From the NCBI GenBank assembly GCA_947095535.1, contig OX352772.1, positions 103,789,099-103,853,098 on the forward strand: a DNA stretch of 64,000 nt, given 5' to 3'. The translations under genes and the position numbers were made by a program. Numbering within the stretch: the stretch's first letter is position 1; each line of letters starts with the position of its first letter. A model generated the notes under the pieces. It was given only the letters and a program-made list of their open reading frames with translations. It ran no database searches and was not told the DNA's origin. This document shows, one piece after another, positions 30,139 to 41,619 of this stretch. Origin of the DNA: Poecilobothrus nobilitatus. Lineage: Eukaryota > Arthropoda > Insecta > Diptera > Dolichopodidae.

Positions 30139-32098
30139 TTAGTTAGAGTAAAGTATGCGATTTAGATCATCATAATCCATTTTCAAAATCCACTTTCTAA
30201 TTTCTTTTAAAAACAAATTGAATATCCTTAATTTTCTAATATATATTGGAAGATCATTAAATAAAATGCAAGCTGCTACATTATAGAAGTGTTTATAAGA
30301 TGTGGTGCGAAAAGTAGGAACAGTAACCAGAAAGTTGTCGTTCACTCGAAGTGGATAGAAATTAGAAATTCTACTGTTTAAGTATCCACACCTAACAAAA
30401 AATATTTTCAACACCTTGTAACAATATAAATGTCTCAAAGGTAAAATATTTAAACAAACAAACAGGGGAAAACTAGGGCAAATACGATCTTTGTTACAAA
30501 TTTTACGGATAGCATATTTTTGCAAAACTAAAAGAGGCTGCACTTTATAATAGGCAGCACCGCCCCAACACGACAGACCATATTGCAATTTCGAATGAAA
30601 TATCCCATAATAAATAGTTTTCAAAATATCCTCCGAACATACCTTATTTAATTTAAAAAAATATCTCAGAATTGAACGAAAGTATTGTTTCAAGACCTCA
30701 ATATGTGAGGACCAACTCAAATTACAATCCAAGATAACACCTAAATATTTGAACACTTGTACTCTCTCTATAATAAAACAGTTTACACTGCACTCAACAT
30801 TATCACAATAGGACTTTTGCATATTACTGTGAGAGCAACATTTAGCTGTTAAAGGGAATCTTTTGCAATCAGTAGAATGGAACACCATATCTGCTCCAAT
30901 AGGTCCTTGAGATGAAAGACTGAAGAACATAATTTTAGTTTTGCTACTAATCACAAGTTTATGTCTAGCGAACCAGGATCTGAGTAAGTCCAAGTCATGG
31001 TTTATTTTAGCTGTTAAATTAAGCGGGCAATTTGCTCCATAAACACAACCTATGTCATCTGCAAAAGCAATTAGCTTCCCCTTGAAATTCTGAGTAAAAA
31101 GTGAATTTATGTAAATTAAGAACAGAATGGGACCTAAAACTGAGCCCTGTGGTACACCATTCTGTAGAATTGCAACATTACTGGAGCTGTCATTAACTTT
31201 TACCGTTTGTTTTCTCATTTTAAGATATGAAGCAAACCATTTTAGAGTAAAGCCTCTAAAACCTGCTTTTTCAAGTTTTTCCAAGAGCACTTGGTGGTTA
31301 ACCATATCAAAAGCTTTTGTAATGTCTACAAATAAGATGGCTGTATTTTTTTTCTTTTCTAGATTAGAAAAGATTTTAGCACACAATTCCAATAAAGCAT
31401 CTTCTATAGATTTTCCCTCTCTAAAACCAAATTGAATTGTGCTAAAAAAAGTTTGTTCTGTTCAAGAAGCTTAAAATTCTTTTTTTCATTAATTTCTCAA
31501 AAATTTTAGAAATTAATGAAAGTAGAGAGATGGGTCTGTAATTATTTACATCATTTTTGTCCCCTTTTTTAAATAATGGTAAAGTTTTAGCCATTTTCAG
31601 ATTATCTGGAAAGGACCCACAAATAACACTAAAATTAAAGATGTAAGCAAGAATATCACTTACATTAATTGAAACATTTTTTAAGAGAACGTGAGAGATC
31701 CCATCATCCCCACGCGAGGTTGAATTTTTAAGAGAAGCAATTGCTCTTTGAATTTCAAACGCTGATATAGGTTCAAAATAAAAACTAATTTGCTGGTTAT
31801 TATCATCAAGCAAATCCCACGTATTACAAATATAGCAACGATTTGAATAATCCTGGAATACATTAGCAACATTAGAGAAATGGTTATTAAAAATATTAGC
31901 TATATCCGAACAAATCGTTATTGATCTTCCGTCAATTTGCAAAGAAATGGAAGCTTTAGATTTTCCTGCAATATTTCTACTAACAATATTATTAACAACA
32001 CGCCATTCACCCTTTAAATTCCCTCTATTTTTGCTCAACTCATTTTTAAAAAAATCATTTCGTGTAATTAAAATATCTTTTTTTAATTTTTTATTCAA
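30139..32098 (-). pseudogene. LINE A reverse transcriptase
   Basis: Two long open frames, 32098-31442 (218 codons) and 31392-30139 (417 codons), are joined by one frameshift near 31435. The first holds the pre-palm (KTLPLFKKGDKNDVNNYRPI). The second holds motif A (FVDITKAFDMVNH), the GVPQGSVLGPILFLIYI turn, the catalytic box IAFADDIGCVYG and the complete thumb, including SCWGGAAYYKVQPLL. Apart from that single frameshift I see no disabling change over about 1.95 kb, so this is the youngest LINE in the window. It is related to family W (26150 and 27600). Confidence 0.95.
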
Positions 32099-32179
32099 AT
32101 TTTTATATCTTTTCCTAAAATTGACATTATTCGGATGCTTTTTACATTTAATTCTTAAATTATTTTTAATTATTTAATT

Positions 32180-32690
32180 CTTGAAATTATATTTATGAAA
32201 TCAATAGACACAAATAAACGAATAAGTTTGACTTCTAATATGAAGTGAAATTTTTATTACATCTGCACTAAAAAAAATTTAACATAGAGACTTGACAGTC
32301 ATACTCACACTTAAGAAAACATCCCACTCCGCCTGCCGCAAAAGAATCATTAGTCTTTGCAAAAAAGTTATAATCTGGAATATGATAATCATTAATTTCT
32401 TCATTATTAATCCGAATTTCCGTAACAAAAATAATATCAGTCTCCTGACAAAAATTTCCAAATTAGAGACAAGCACATCAAAATTCATTCTCAGGCTTCT
32501 GATATTTTGTTGAACTAAAAAAAGATTTTTACATATTTCGAAATTAGAGCAAGTCTGGAAAACACTTTCACAATTTTTGTTATTTAAACAAAAGGTGGTT
32601 ATGTCATTAACAAAATCATTTTCATCTTTTTCATGAAGAATTATTTTAGCAAAAACTAAAAAAAGAAACTATTTAATTTTATTTAAATCT
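32180..32690 (-). pseudogene. LINE A endonuclease, N-terminus only
   Basis: The minus strand reads QQNIRSLRMNFDVLV, then an EIRINNEEI segment with the catalytic Glu and AGGVGCFLK, i.e. the first 90 or so residues of an apurinic-type endonuclease, with frameshifts. The rest of the domain, including the GDFN and SDH boxes, is absent: sequence passes within 100 bp to the RT-upstream region. So LINE A has an internal deletion here. Confidence 0.75.
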
Positions 32691-33740
32691 GCAAATGATT
32701 TTAATATAATAACATCACCACCAACAACCTTTCTACACAACAAATTAAGAGTTTTTAAACCATAGATACTTATAATTTTTATTCTTTGCAATTTTCTTGG
32801 CTTCCATATAAAGTGCCTGCGAGTAACTTGTCAAACTGTTATTAATGAATATTCTACTGGAACTCTTCCTGTCTTCTGTTTTTCATAACCTTCCTTGTTT
32901 TCTCTTCCTGTTTTTCATAACCTTTGATTTTATGTTATCATTTGAGAACTTAACGTATGTAATATTCTTTACCTTAGGTACAGTATTAATAATAGAATCA
33001 GAATTATTATTCGGTGTTTTTATGTTTCTACGTTTAATAAAACATTGCTCAATCTGATCTTCATTTATATTCAATGATAAACCATCAGCAAAAATTTTAT
33101 TTGTTAATTGTTTGACATTATCATTATTGACATTAGGAACACCTACTATTTCAATAAATTTTTCTTTCTTTTTCTGATTCATCCAGTTCAATCTGCTTTC
33201 CAAACTACACAACTTCAATTTTAATGCCGCATTCTCTTCTTTCAGTAAATTAATTGCGGTTAAAAAATCACTGTTTATTTTTTCTAAACTAACTAATTTA
33301 TTATACACCATTGCCACAGTATATTTTTCATCTTCCTCTATTTTATTAATTTCATTATTTAAAACTTTCTCATTGTTTGTATCAACTTCCGTTATTTCAC
33401 TCTCATTATGAGAGATAATAACTTTGTTCGTTCCATCGGCATTTACATCAACAGATGCAACAGAAGATGGCTTTACACTATTATTAGCAGGTACGAAAGT
33501 ATAGCTGCAAGTTGCTGTATTATTTTTTAAATTATTATTTGTAGCATTAGACTGCAAAGATGTACGTCTTATCGCACTGCACTTCTTGCAGACAAAGTTT
33601 TTATGTTTTTCCATATATTCAAAAATATTGTAAAAAGCTGCAACCAAATACCCTCTTCTTATATCCTCTTACAAATCTTCTCCTTTCTTATCAACAATGC
33701 TCTCGAAATACGTGTCACCCCAACAACGCTCTGACATTGA
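32690..33740 (-). pseudogene. LINE A ORF1 protein
   Basis: The main frame (33647-32883) has a Cys pair (CKKC), a polar Asn/Thr-rich stretch, and a heptad-like coiled-coil region (NSDFLTAINLLKEENAALKL). An RNA-binding-like domain follows (EIVGVPNVNNDNVKQL, then ITYVKFSNDNIKSKVM). A start further up, near 33740, reads MSERCWGDTYF with one stop between. The C-terminal part continues in another frame (IFINNSLTSYSQALY) past a tandem duplication of cttcctg..tttttcataacctt (32865-32925) that shifts the frame. ORF1 proteins coat element RNA. Confidence 0.75.
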
Positions 33741-33889
33741 CTGGAAAATTTGCTAATAATGATCATGCTGCATGGATATAGAGCTTTTATAGAAAAAAAA
33801 AACTTTTTTTTTGTTTGCTACATATCCATGCAAAACTTTTTAAAGCTTATTATATAATCATATCAGTTTTGTTTCGAAATTGGTAGTGA

Positions 33890-34946
33890 GCGGATGTGTA
33901 TTGTGTGTTGATGTCGCCTCCGATACCATAAATAGCCAAAGAATTGTTAAAGTAAGTATAAAGTAATATTCAATGTATTTTTAACATTTACATAATGTAT
34001 TATCATTTTTATTTATTTTTTTAGGATGCAGGAGGAAATATTTCCTTTAGAAGAAGAGACAGATACTGAGGGTGAACTAGGCTTCTCCAATGACTTTTCT
34101 TGTAAGTTAATTAAAATTAATTAATAAAATAATATTAACAATTTTATTTTTAAAGCCGATGATATGTGTAAAGATCCAAATTTTGTTTTGCCAAGTAAAA
34201 CATCAAAAGATGTAACTCTTGCTTGTTACATTTCAAACTTTCCAGTTTCTGGTAGGTATATTATTTTTTATATTGTATTATTGTATAATGATTTTATAAA
34301 TATTTAATATAATATACTTATAAAATTTGTAAATATTAATATTATTATAAATAAATTTACGTTTATATATTTCTAGTTAATAAGCCATTTTTACATAATT
34401 TCAAAAATAACTGTTTTAAAATTGACCTATTTCATTTTAAAGAAAATAAGTGTTGTTGTTGTATTAAAATAATAATTTTTAGTTCTTATACAATTTTATA
34501 AAAATGTTAGTATAATTATGTATAATTTAAGCTTTCGTTTTTTAAATAAAATTTTGTTTTGCAGAGCCAATTAGTAACAATACAATAGAAAATGACATCA
34601 CACAATTCAGAAATATTCCGACAGATTATAGTTCTTCTGGTAAGTTATTTTATCAGTAAACCGTTTTAAGAAATTTAAATTAATTTTAACATCTTGCAGA
34701 AAATGACAACTCGCCCAGATTATAAAAAAAAAGAATAAAAAATACTGACAATTGGAAAAATATTGTTTCAAAAAAATTGCGAGAATCTGGAAAACCGTAT
34801 GTTAATTTTAAAGGTATAGAAGTGGAAGCAAAAAAAATTAAACCACCATGTCCACATACTTGCTTTTTTTTGTGTTCTAAACTTTTTACGCAGAATGATA
34901 GAATATTAAATTAAATTTCGCAGAACCTATTAAACGTCGCAGACAG
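33890..34946 (+). pseudogene. Sola-like transposase, 5' exons
   Basis: A spliced gene is visible. An untranslated exon ends at a donor (gtaagt) at 33952. Exon 2 is 34025-34101 with the start codon at 34026 (MQEEIFPLEEE). Exon 3 is 34156-34251, exon 4 is 34565-34639 and exon 5 starts at 34700. All junctions have GT..AG, and the three introns between coding exons are in the same phase (phase 1). Exon 5 has one in-frame stop (near 34725), then a conserved segment NTDNWKNIVSKKLRESGKPY followed by KPPCPHTC, which I recall from insect proteins of the 'KWKKNV..GxxYV' family. A frameshift lies near 34915. A LINE interrupts the exon after 34946. Confidence 0.75.
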
Positions 34947-35269
34947 TTATTTATTTTATTTATTTATTCATTTCTCAAAAAGAGCGCTGTGAAGCTCGTA
35001 CAGTGAGTGTATACATTTTTTTTTTTTTTATCAAATTCACTTAAATTCAAATCAGTGCAATAATAATATTAAAATAGGCTTAAATCTAGATATTATATTT
35101 TAATCTTGTAATTAACAAAAAACAAAAGCAAAAACAAAAAAGAAAATAAAATAAAAAAGAAAGAACGAGATGTTATTTTAAGTTATATACATAATAAAAT
35201 TATTTAGTACTTTAAGTTCAAAGTTGAAAAAAAAATAAAAAAAATAGGAAAACAGAACAAACTAATTTG

Positions 35270-37267
35270 TTAATATTTTGAAATATATAACTGTTTACAT
35301 TGTTTTTTAAATTGATTTCTGGATAAGTTTTGTATACTTAATGGTATGTTGTTAAATAGCCTGATACCTGAATTCAAGATAGGTTCAATCCCATTCAAAT
35401 TTGTACCCGTCTCATATCTCAGTTGATTGTTTCCTCTTGTGCTATATATGTGTACTTCATTGTTTGAAACTATTTTGGTATTTGTTTTGATATTCTGGTT
35501 TATGATATTGTGAATGTGCATAATTTGGCTTAGTTCTTTAAAATTTTTTACTTTTAATATATTGTAGCTTTTATGGATATAGTTGGAGGCTGTTCTAGTT
35601 TCGAGTTCAAGAAGATTTTTAATTGCTTTATTTTGAATTATTTGTACACTATTGATATTTTTAATGAATGTGTTATCCCATATACCTATTCCATACCTAG
35701 TATATTGACATTTTAATTTTCTGCGGTAGTCTTTTTCCTAGTTTTCTGAAGAGCCCAGCTATTCTTCTTGTTTTACGAGTAAGTTCATTTATGTGGTGAT
35801 TCCAGTTTAGCTCAGAATCTACCAAAATACCCAAATATTTATATTTTTGCACTTTTTCGATTTGAGCTTTATTGTAATAAATAGGTATGTTAACATCTTT
35901 ACATTTAACTAACATGTATTTGGTCTTATTTACATTAACTGTTAGTTTGTGCATCGACATCCAGTTGTATTATTTGCATGTCCTTGTTTATTTTCCACTC
36001 CAGTTCATAATGGTTGTTTTCTGCATAAACTACAACAAGATCATCCCCATACATGAAGGCTTTACCTACCAGATTCAGACTCGAGAAACTGCTTACATAA
36101 CAAAAAAACAAAGCTGGCCCTAAAGAGCTTCCCTGAATTACTCCATAATCAACATGACTTATTTCACTTTTAACATCATCACACGTTGCATATTGTTGTC
36201 TTTCACTAAGGTAGCTTTCGAACCACTTATATTCTTTATTCCTTCCGCCGCATTCGAATAGTATTCTTAGCATGATTTTTCTATCAATTGAGTCAAACGC
36301 CTTACTTAGGTCAAAAAATACTAGTGCTACTTTTCTTCCTTTGCTAACTGCGTTCTGGACATAAGATATGACATCAAACAATGCGGTGCAAGTGTTCGAA
36401 TTTTTCGTAAATCCATATTGTATTTTGCTTATTAACATATTGTCTTGAAGATATTGAGTAAGTTGATTATTAACATAAGTTTCAATTACTTTGCTGAATA
36501 CTGAGGAGGTAGAAATCGGTCTGAAGTTGTTTGGGTTGTTTTTTTTGCCAGATTTTTTATAAATTGGGACGATTTTATTAATTTTTAGTAAACTCGGAAA
36601 ATTATTTTGATAAATTGACGTATTAATAATCGTGGACGTTTTTATACCATCTATACCCGAACTATTGCTCGTAGATATGCTATCTATGAGGCGAGAAGTT
36701 TTTTCCTCGATTATTTCTTTTAACTTAAATCTGCATTCAGTTCGAGATTTAGGCACGTAGATAGTGTTGTAATTTTTTGCCATATTCTTTCCTATGTAGA
36801 AATTATTGAATTCGTTTTTTTTATTTATTTTTTTTATTATTTTATTTAGTAAATGTGTCATTTTGGTTGAAGAATTCATTATCTCTAATATTGCTTAACC
36901 CATCTGTAGCTATTTGCTTTACAAAATTGCATATTTTTTGTTGATTGTGACAATTATTAAATTTTTTTATATCATAATTTTTGCGTTTAAATGTTTTTGT
37001 TGACGTGAGTTTGTTTAGCCAATAATGGTACATTTCTTTGATGTACGCGTTATTGATATTTTGTATATGTTTTCTGTGCCAGTAATTTTTAGTTTTAATT
37101 AATTGTGTACACTCTCCGTCAATCCATGGTTTACTATATTTTTTTTTTTTTTTATTTAATATTTCCATAGTGGATGTTTTCAATCCTGCTTGCACAGATT
37201 CTACTAAGTTTTTGCATATTACTTCGGCAACACTAGAAGATGTATCGATATTGCAATTCGACTGCAA
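35270..37267 (-). pseudogene. LINE B reverse transcriptase
   Basis: Frame 37267-36842 is the region between endonuclease and RT (KKKYSKPWIDGECTQLIKTK). Frame 36879-35935 is the RT palm, with KIVPIYKKSGKKNNPNNFRPI, motif A FFDLSKAFDSIDRKIML, the GVIQGSSLGPALFFCYV turn and the catalytic box MYGDDLVVVYAE, with Gly instead of the usual Ala before DD. Frames 35960-35697 and 35521-35270 give the thumb and the C-terminus (RLFNNIPLSIQNLS). About four frameshifts are present. Confidence 0.9.
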
Positions 37268-37389
37268 TAATAACTTTGTTTGAAAGATTGTTTTTTAGAA
37301 TATGATCTAAGCAAGTGCCTGATATTGGTCTAGTAGTGGAATCATCACAGAAGATCACATCAGCCATTTGATTCAACAATATTTTTATA

Positions 37390-37889
37390 TTCAATAACAT
37401 TTTTATCTAGTTTATTTTTTATATTGAAATTGAAATCTCCTAATACAAGTGAATTGTTATTTTTAAGTTCATTTAAATGTGTTTCCAATAAAGAAAAAAA
37501 AAATTATTTAGTTTAGAGTTTCTGTTACTATCCGGCAATCTGTATATTGTTGAAATATTTAAATTGTATTGTTTAGTGTTTATTTTGATACATAGTAAAT
37601 TATTTTTTTCATCATTGTATATTTTTAGCATTTTATACTCAATTGTATTATGAATGAAGAGACCAACTCCGCCACCTCTTCTATTTTTCCTACATGCAAA
37701 AACTTTTTTGTAATGTTTTATATTTACAAGATCAACTTCATCATCTGTAATCCAGGTTTCAGTAAAAATTAGTAAGTGTATTGTTAATTTTAGACTATCT
37801 AACAGGAAAGTTAATTCATCTATTTTATATTTTAAACTACGAATGTTTACGTATAGAACTTTCAGTGTGTTTTCATTATCAAATTTCAT
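37390..37889 (-). pseudogene. LINE B endonuclease
   Basis: The start at 37889 opens MKFDNENTLKVLYVNIRSLK, then FTETWITDDE with the catalytic Glu, the RGGGVGLFIHN turn and ISTIYRLPDSNRN. A frameshift near 37490 (in an A run) leads to LVLGDFNFN in the next frame. It is a nearly complete apurinic-type endonuclease of about 165 residues; the last part, with the SDH box, is damaged. Confidence 0.85.
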
Positions 37890-38041
37890 ATTATGTATAT
37901 TTCAGATATTATTAAGGGCATTTATAGGTAAAGTTTGGAGATCAATTTCATTGTTGTAAATCATTAAATATTTCTAAGTAAATCATTTTTTCTCGTAGTA
38001 TTTGTATTGGTTTGGTGTTTTCTTTCTCTCTCACAAAAACT

Positions 38042-38425
38042 TTACCTTCCTTCACCCATACGAATTTTATAAGTTTTTTTCCTTTTGACATCTCTCGCTT
38101 TTTTGTATAGTAAACTAAAATAAGGGGTTAAGTGTTCATTTATAAATATAGTTTCTGGCTTTGATCGCTCTGAGTTTGGAAATATTTCTTTTAACTGCAA
38201 TGTCACATTCTTCTTTGCCGCCATAATTTTATTTTTAACTATCTGATTTTTAAATTTTACTATAATTTTAGAAGCCTCACCTGAATTTTTTGAAACGTTT
38301 TTTGTTACGAACACCTGCTCCACATCACCTGGTTCAAGCGACACACTTAATTTACTAGCAATTTTATAAACAGAATCTATTGGATATATTTCTGGAATAC
38401 TACCAACCCCAGATACTACCACAAC
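38042..38425 (-). pseudogene. LINE B ORF1 C-terminal part
   Basis: The frame begins at the element's 5' end with VVSGVGSIPEIYPIDSVYKI and continues KIIVKFKNQIVKNKIM, then FINEHLTPYFSLLYKKAR. This is the RRM-like and C-terminal region of LINE ORF1 proteins, in which 'NEHLTPYxxxLYxKAR' is characteristic. The N-terminal coiled coil was never inserted or has been lost (5' truncation). Confidence 0.8.
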
Positions 38426-38430
38426 TTATT

Positions 38431-39829
38431 GTCAACTGTAAAAGAATTTTCTTATCTATACTTTCTGCAAATCAACAAGAGAACTCATCGAGTATGTATG
38501 ACGTTTTTTCTCAACACTCTAGGAATAGATAAAAAAAAGAATCTATTACTGTTTTAAAAATATGTGTACTGAAAAAAAGGAAAGTACGTCAAGAAAGTTA
38601 CTTCAGACGAAAAAATAAAGGAGGTATGTGACCATATAGATAGGTTTCCTCTAGTCGATTCACACTACAGTAGAGCAGATTCGCAAAAAAAAATATTTTG
38701 AAACCAATTAAAATTTACCGAAAATGTATAATCTGTATTTACAACAAGTTCCCAATAATCCACTAAAAATGTGTATTTATCGAAAAATATTCAATACACA
38801 ATTTAATATATCGTTTTTCAAAGCTAAAAAAGATCAGTGCAACAAATGTTCACTATTTCAGTTGAATAAAACTCCCTCAGAATAAGAAAAATTAGAATAC
38901 GAAAAACACATACTTGAAAAACGTGATCTTAAAGTAGACAGAGATATAGACAGATCTAATATAGATAAATCTCATATTATAATTTGCTATGATCTACAAA
39001 GTGTTTTCGCACTACCAAGAGGCAATGCCTCAATTTTTTTCTATAAAAGCAAATTAAATGTATACAATTTAACAGCCATCGTAATATCATCCCTTGGCAA
39101 AAAACTTACTTATTGTGCTATATGGTCAGAGATTAACAGCGGTCGTAATGGTAATGATATTTCAAGCGGTTTAATAAAAATTTTAAATAGCGTAGTAACG
39201 AACTTTCCACAAGCCACAAGAATTACTCTTTGGAGTGATTCTTATGTGCCACAAAATAAAAACCAAATCAATTCAACAGTTATTAAAATATAATTAAAAT
39301 CAAATACAAATATATCGGAAATAACTCAAAAATTTAGTGAGCCCGGCCACTCTCAAATTCAAGAAATTGATAGTGTACATGGAGTAATTGATCGATATTT
39401 AAAAAACATTGAAATCTTCAGTACTGTGGACTTAATTCGGTTATTAACAAATATGAAAATGCCCAAAGTAAGATTGAAAATTTTGCAAATGATGCCTGAG
39501 GATTTTAAAGTTTACTCAATTATATCTGGAAAATTAAATTTTCAGCATATTCCTTTTTCAAAAATCAAAGCTATGACTCGGAAGAATTTTCATTAAAATA
39601 TAAACTTTCTGCACAAGATATTGAAAACCATGTTACATCTATATTTAAAAAAGCCAGCAAGAAGTCTTTTCAAACTCCTAGTAATTTATTTTCTCATAAA
39701 CCGGTCATTCAAACAATACGCCCAGTAATTTCATCACAAAAAAAATCAGATCTTCAAGATTTATTGCAATATTTGCCACAATCGGACAGAACATATTTCG
39801 AAACAGTGCTTAAACTGAAAAATAACTAA
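38431..39829 (+). pseudogene. Sola-like transposase, 3' part of exon
   Basis: The exon resumes after LINE B. Pieces in frame or near-frame are RTHRVCMTFFLNTLGI, HIDRFPLVDSHYSRADSQ, DQCNKC and the catalytic core: ICYDLQSVFALPRGN (first Asp, about 38985), TLWSDSYVPQNKNQ (second Asp, about 39235), and EPGHSQIQEIDSVHGVIDR (third Asp, about 39340-39395). The C-terminal segment DLQDLLQYLPQSDRTYF ends at a stop at 39827-39829. Two or three stops and frameshifts occur. The three Asp motifs with their spacing are why I favour a DDD transposase. Confidence 0.75.
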
Positions 39830-40706
39830 AAATGTTCAATAACAAATTGCTTTTACATAAAGTGGATGCCATAATAATAAGTATACTATTAGTTTTAGGT
39901 AATGGAAATGCCTTTTATTTATAAATAATATTTAAAAAATTAGAGAGATTAAGAGAGTGTCTTTTGATATAATAAGATTATTTTCAAAGGCTGTGAAAAT
40001 GGTAAAGGTTGTGAGACAATTTATTCAAAGTATAATATTTTATAGAAGTTCAAATTCAAATATTTAACATTAATTATGTAAATATATAAATAGACTGAAA
40101 ATAAAGTTCTTAATTTTTTTTTTTAATTTAACATTTTATTTATTTTATTAATTTGTTTAATATTAATTATTAATATTAATTTATTTAAATTTTAAATTTG
40201 TAGAATTAAGAAAATTAAATTGTTATAATTAAGTGTTTTTTTTATTTTTGATTTAATTTTTTTTAATAATTCATTATGAAAATTTATAATTAAATAAAAA
40301 TGAAGTACCTAATTTATTACAAATTGAAATTCGTTTTTTATTTAATATTACTATAGGTACATTGTTTTCATATTTTATATTTTGTTTTACATAAATATAT
40401 AAAGATTATTATTTTTTTTAATACTTGTTTGACCTATATCCCAAAAAGTTTGCTCCACCTCTCAACCGTTTGCTCCACATTACAACCAAGCTAGTGAATT
40501 CGAGGAGGATATAGGGCAAATGCAAAAAAGTTTCTTCAATCAAAATTGTTATAACTAACAAAACTATCAATGGATGTTCTTGAATATTTAGGAAATTCAT
40601 CTTAATTTAGTATAGAATCGTCCATCAAACTTTAAAAAGATTCTATCAGTTAGTTTTTCTTTAATTTAGTTTTAAACTTTAAAGTTGTTTTTCTCAGTTT
40701 GAAGTG
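39830..40706. other. Sola-like 3' subterminal region
   Basis: AT-rich noncoding DNA after the transposase stop. It includes repeated tttgctccac words near 40448-40480 and the phrase gatatagggcaaatg near 40510, which resembles the terminal word gtatagggcaaac. No gene. Confidence 0.6.
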
Positions 40707-40741
40707 AATGGCGTATAGGGCAAACAAAGATTTAACCAGCG
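40707..40741 (-). repeat. Sola-like right terminal inverted repeat
   Basis: It ends tttaaccagcg and is the inverse of 29165-29199. The next bases, atat (40742-40745), are the second copy of the target duplication. Confidence 0.9.
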
Positions 40742-40745
40742 ATAT

Positions 40746-41001
40746 GAGAAATAATTATTTTTCATTTTTTTTTTTATAGAGCGAAAAACTAGTTTAACCT
40801 TGAACTTCAAAAATGCAACTAACTAGTTCTAATTATTTATTATCTAATTATACAATAATTATATAATGTTCAAAATTTTATTAAGAGAAAAAGAGAAAGT
40901 ATGAAAAGTTAAGTTATTGTAAATTAATTTAATACAATTAAGAAGTGTTGCCAAATGAAGTTTAATTTTATAATTTTTTTTAATATTTAAAGCTTTGGTC
41001 A
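40746..41001 (-). repeat. BEL 3' LTR, right part
   Basis: It aligns with 43374-43617 from gagaaataat through ctttggtca, continuing the left part (28901-29164) after the transposon is removed. Confidence 0.9.
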
Positions 41002-41615
41002 AGCAGGCACACCAAAATCGACACCAAAAAGAGAGAACAGATGAGAAGGTGTAAGTTGATCTTTCGGTAAGTTAGCCATAATTTGAGGTAGGATTATCGA
41101 AGATTTACGAAAATATGTTACGCAAACATGCTTTCTGGTTTCAGTGTTTGTTGACTTTTTAGAGACTTCATTTCATCAGAAAAATAAACCAATTGAAGAT
41201 TGCGAACGATATAAATTAAAGCTTGTAGGGTTTCTGCTAAACTTTCGTTCGCAAATAAATGAGAGTTATCTTTGGTACTACAATTTACACCGAAGCGATG
41301 GACATAAACAAAAATTAAAAGTAAATGAAAATAATTATTAATGAATTTATTATAGGAGGTTAAATCATATGTTTTTGTTGCAATGAATGAAAACATGAAA
41401 ATTTCCTTTTCTGGAGCTTCTGTTTTTCCTAAATCTGGTTGGGGAGGCCAAGATGAACGAGTTTGTGATAGGAATGCTGGACCTCTGAACCACGTTTCAT
41501 TCTGCATCAGTTGTTTAGGTGTGCAGCCTCTAGATATTAAGTCAGCAGTGTTTACTTTATCGTGGACGTGACACCATATGCAACCTTGTGTTAAAGATTG
41601 AATTTTATATAGCAT
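41002..41615 (-). pseudogene. BEL/Pao pol fragment (RNase H to integrase region)
   Basis: The frame 41615-41118 reads WCHVHDKVNTADLISRGCTP, then WFRGPAFLSQ and WPPQPDL, the highly typical BEL/Pao 'H(V)xxxxNPADLxSRGxxPxxL...WWxGPxxL' segment after RNase H. Below 41118 another frame reads IIPQIMANLPKDQLTPSHLF-like residues (about 41090-41030) from the integrase, about 100 residues further along the family, so an internal deletion joins them. The reading ends at the LTR boundary near 41002; the rest of integrase is gone. Confidence 0.85.
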
Positions 41616-41619
41616 TTTC

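Larger units (their letters stand above)
29960..33790 (-). mobile_element. LINE A inside the Sola-like element
   Basis: An almost full set of LINE domains on the minus strand: ORF1 (33740-32690), an endonuclease N-terminus (32560-32285) and RT (32098-30139). A 3' untranslated region ends in a TTAAA-rich simple tail near 30045-29960. It lies upstream of the transposase gene. The exact ends and target duplication were not fixed. Confidence 0.8.
34952..38425 (-). mobile_element. LINE B inserted in the transposase exon
   Basis: A 3.47-kb minus-strand LINE is flanked by the direct repeat ttatt (34947-34951 and 38426-38430). It has a (TAAA)-type 3' tail at the low-coordinate end and is 5'-truncated within ORF1 at the other. 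Domains in order are ORF1 C-terminus, endonuclease and RT. Removing the LINE and one ttatt joins the two exon halves in one reading frame. Confidence 0.9.
29165..40741 (+). mobile_element. Sola-like DNA transposon, 11.6 kb with nested LINEs
   Basis: Inverted termini of 35 bp (29165-29199 and 40707-40741) match at 33 positions, beginning cgctggtt. They are flanked by the direct repeat atat, and the uninterrupted LTR copy has a single atat at the equivalent site (43370-43373). Inside is a spliced plus-strand gene for a transposase-like protein with three spaced Asp-containing motifs. Sola superfamily transposons are described as encoding DDD transposases and making 4-bp target duplications, which fits. 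Two LINEs account for about 7.3 kb, so the original element was about 4.3 kb. Confidence 0.85.

Noticed and set aside
29161..40745. A 2-bp duplication (AT) with longer termini starting atcgctgg
   Set aside because: The sequence allows it, but the empty site reads the same with a 4-bp atat duplication and termini starting cgctgg, which fits the Sola pattern; the two cannot be separated by sequence alone.
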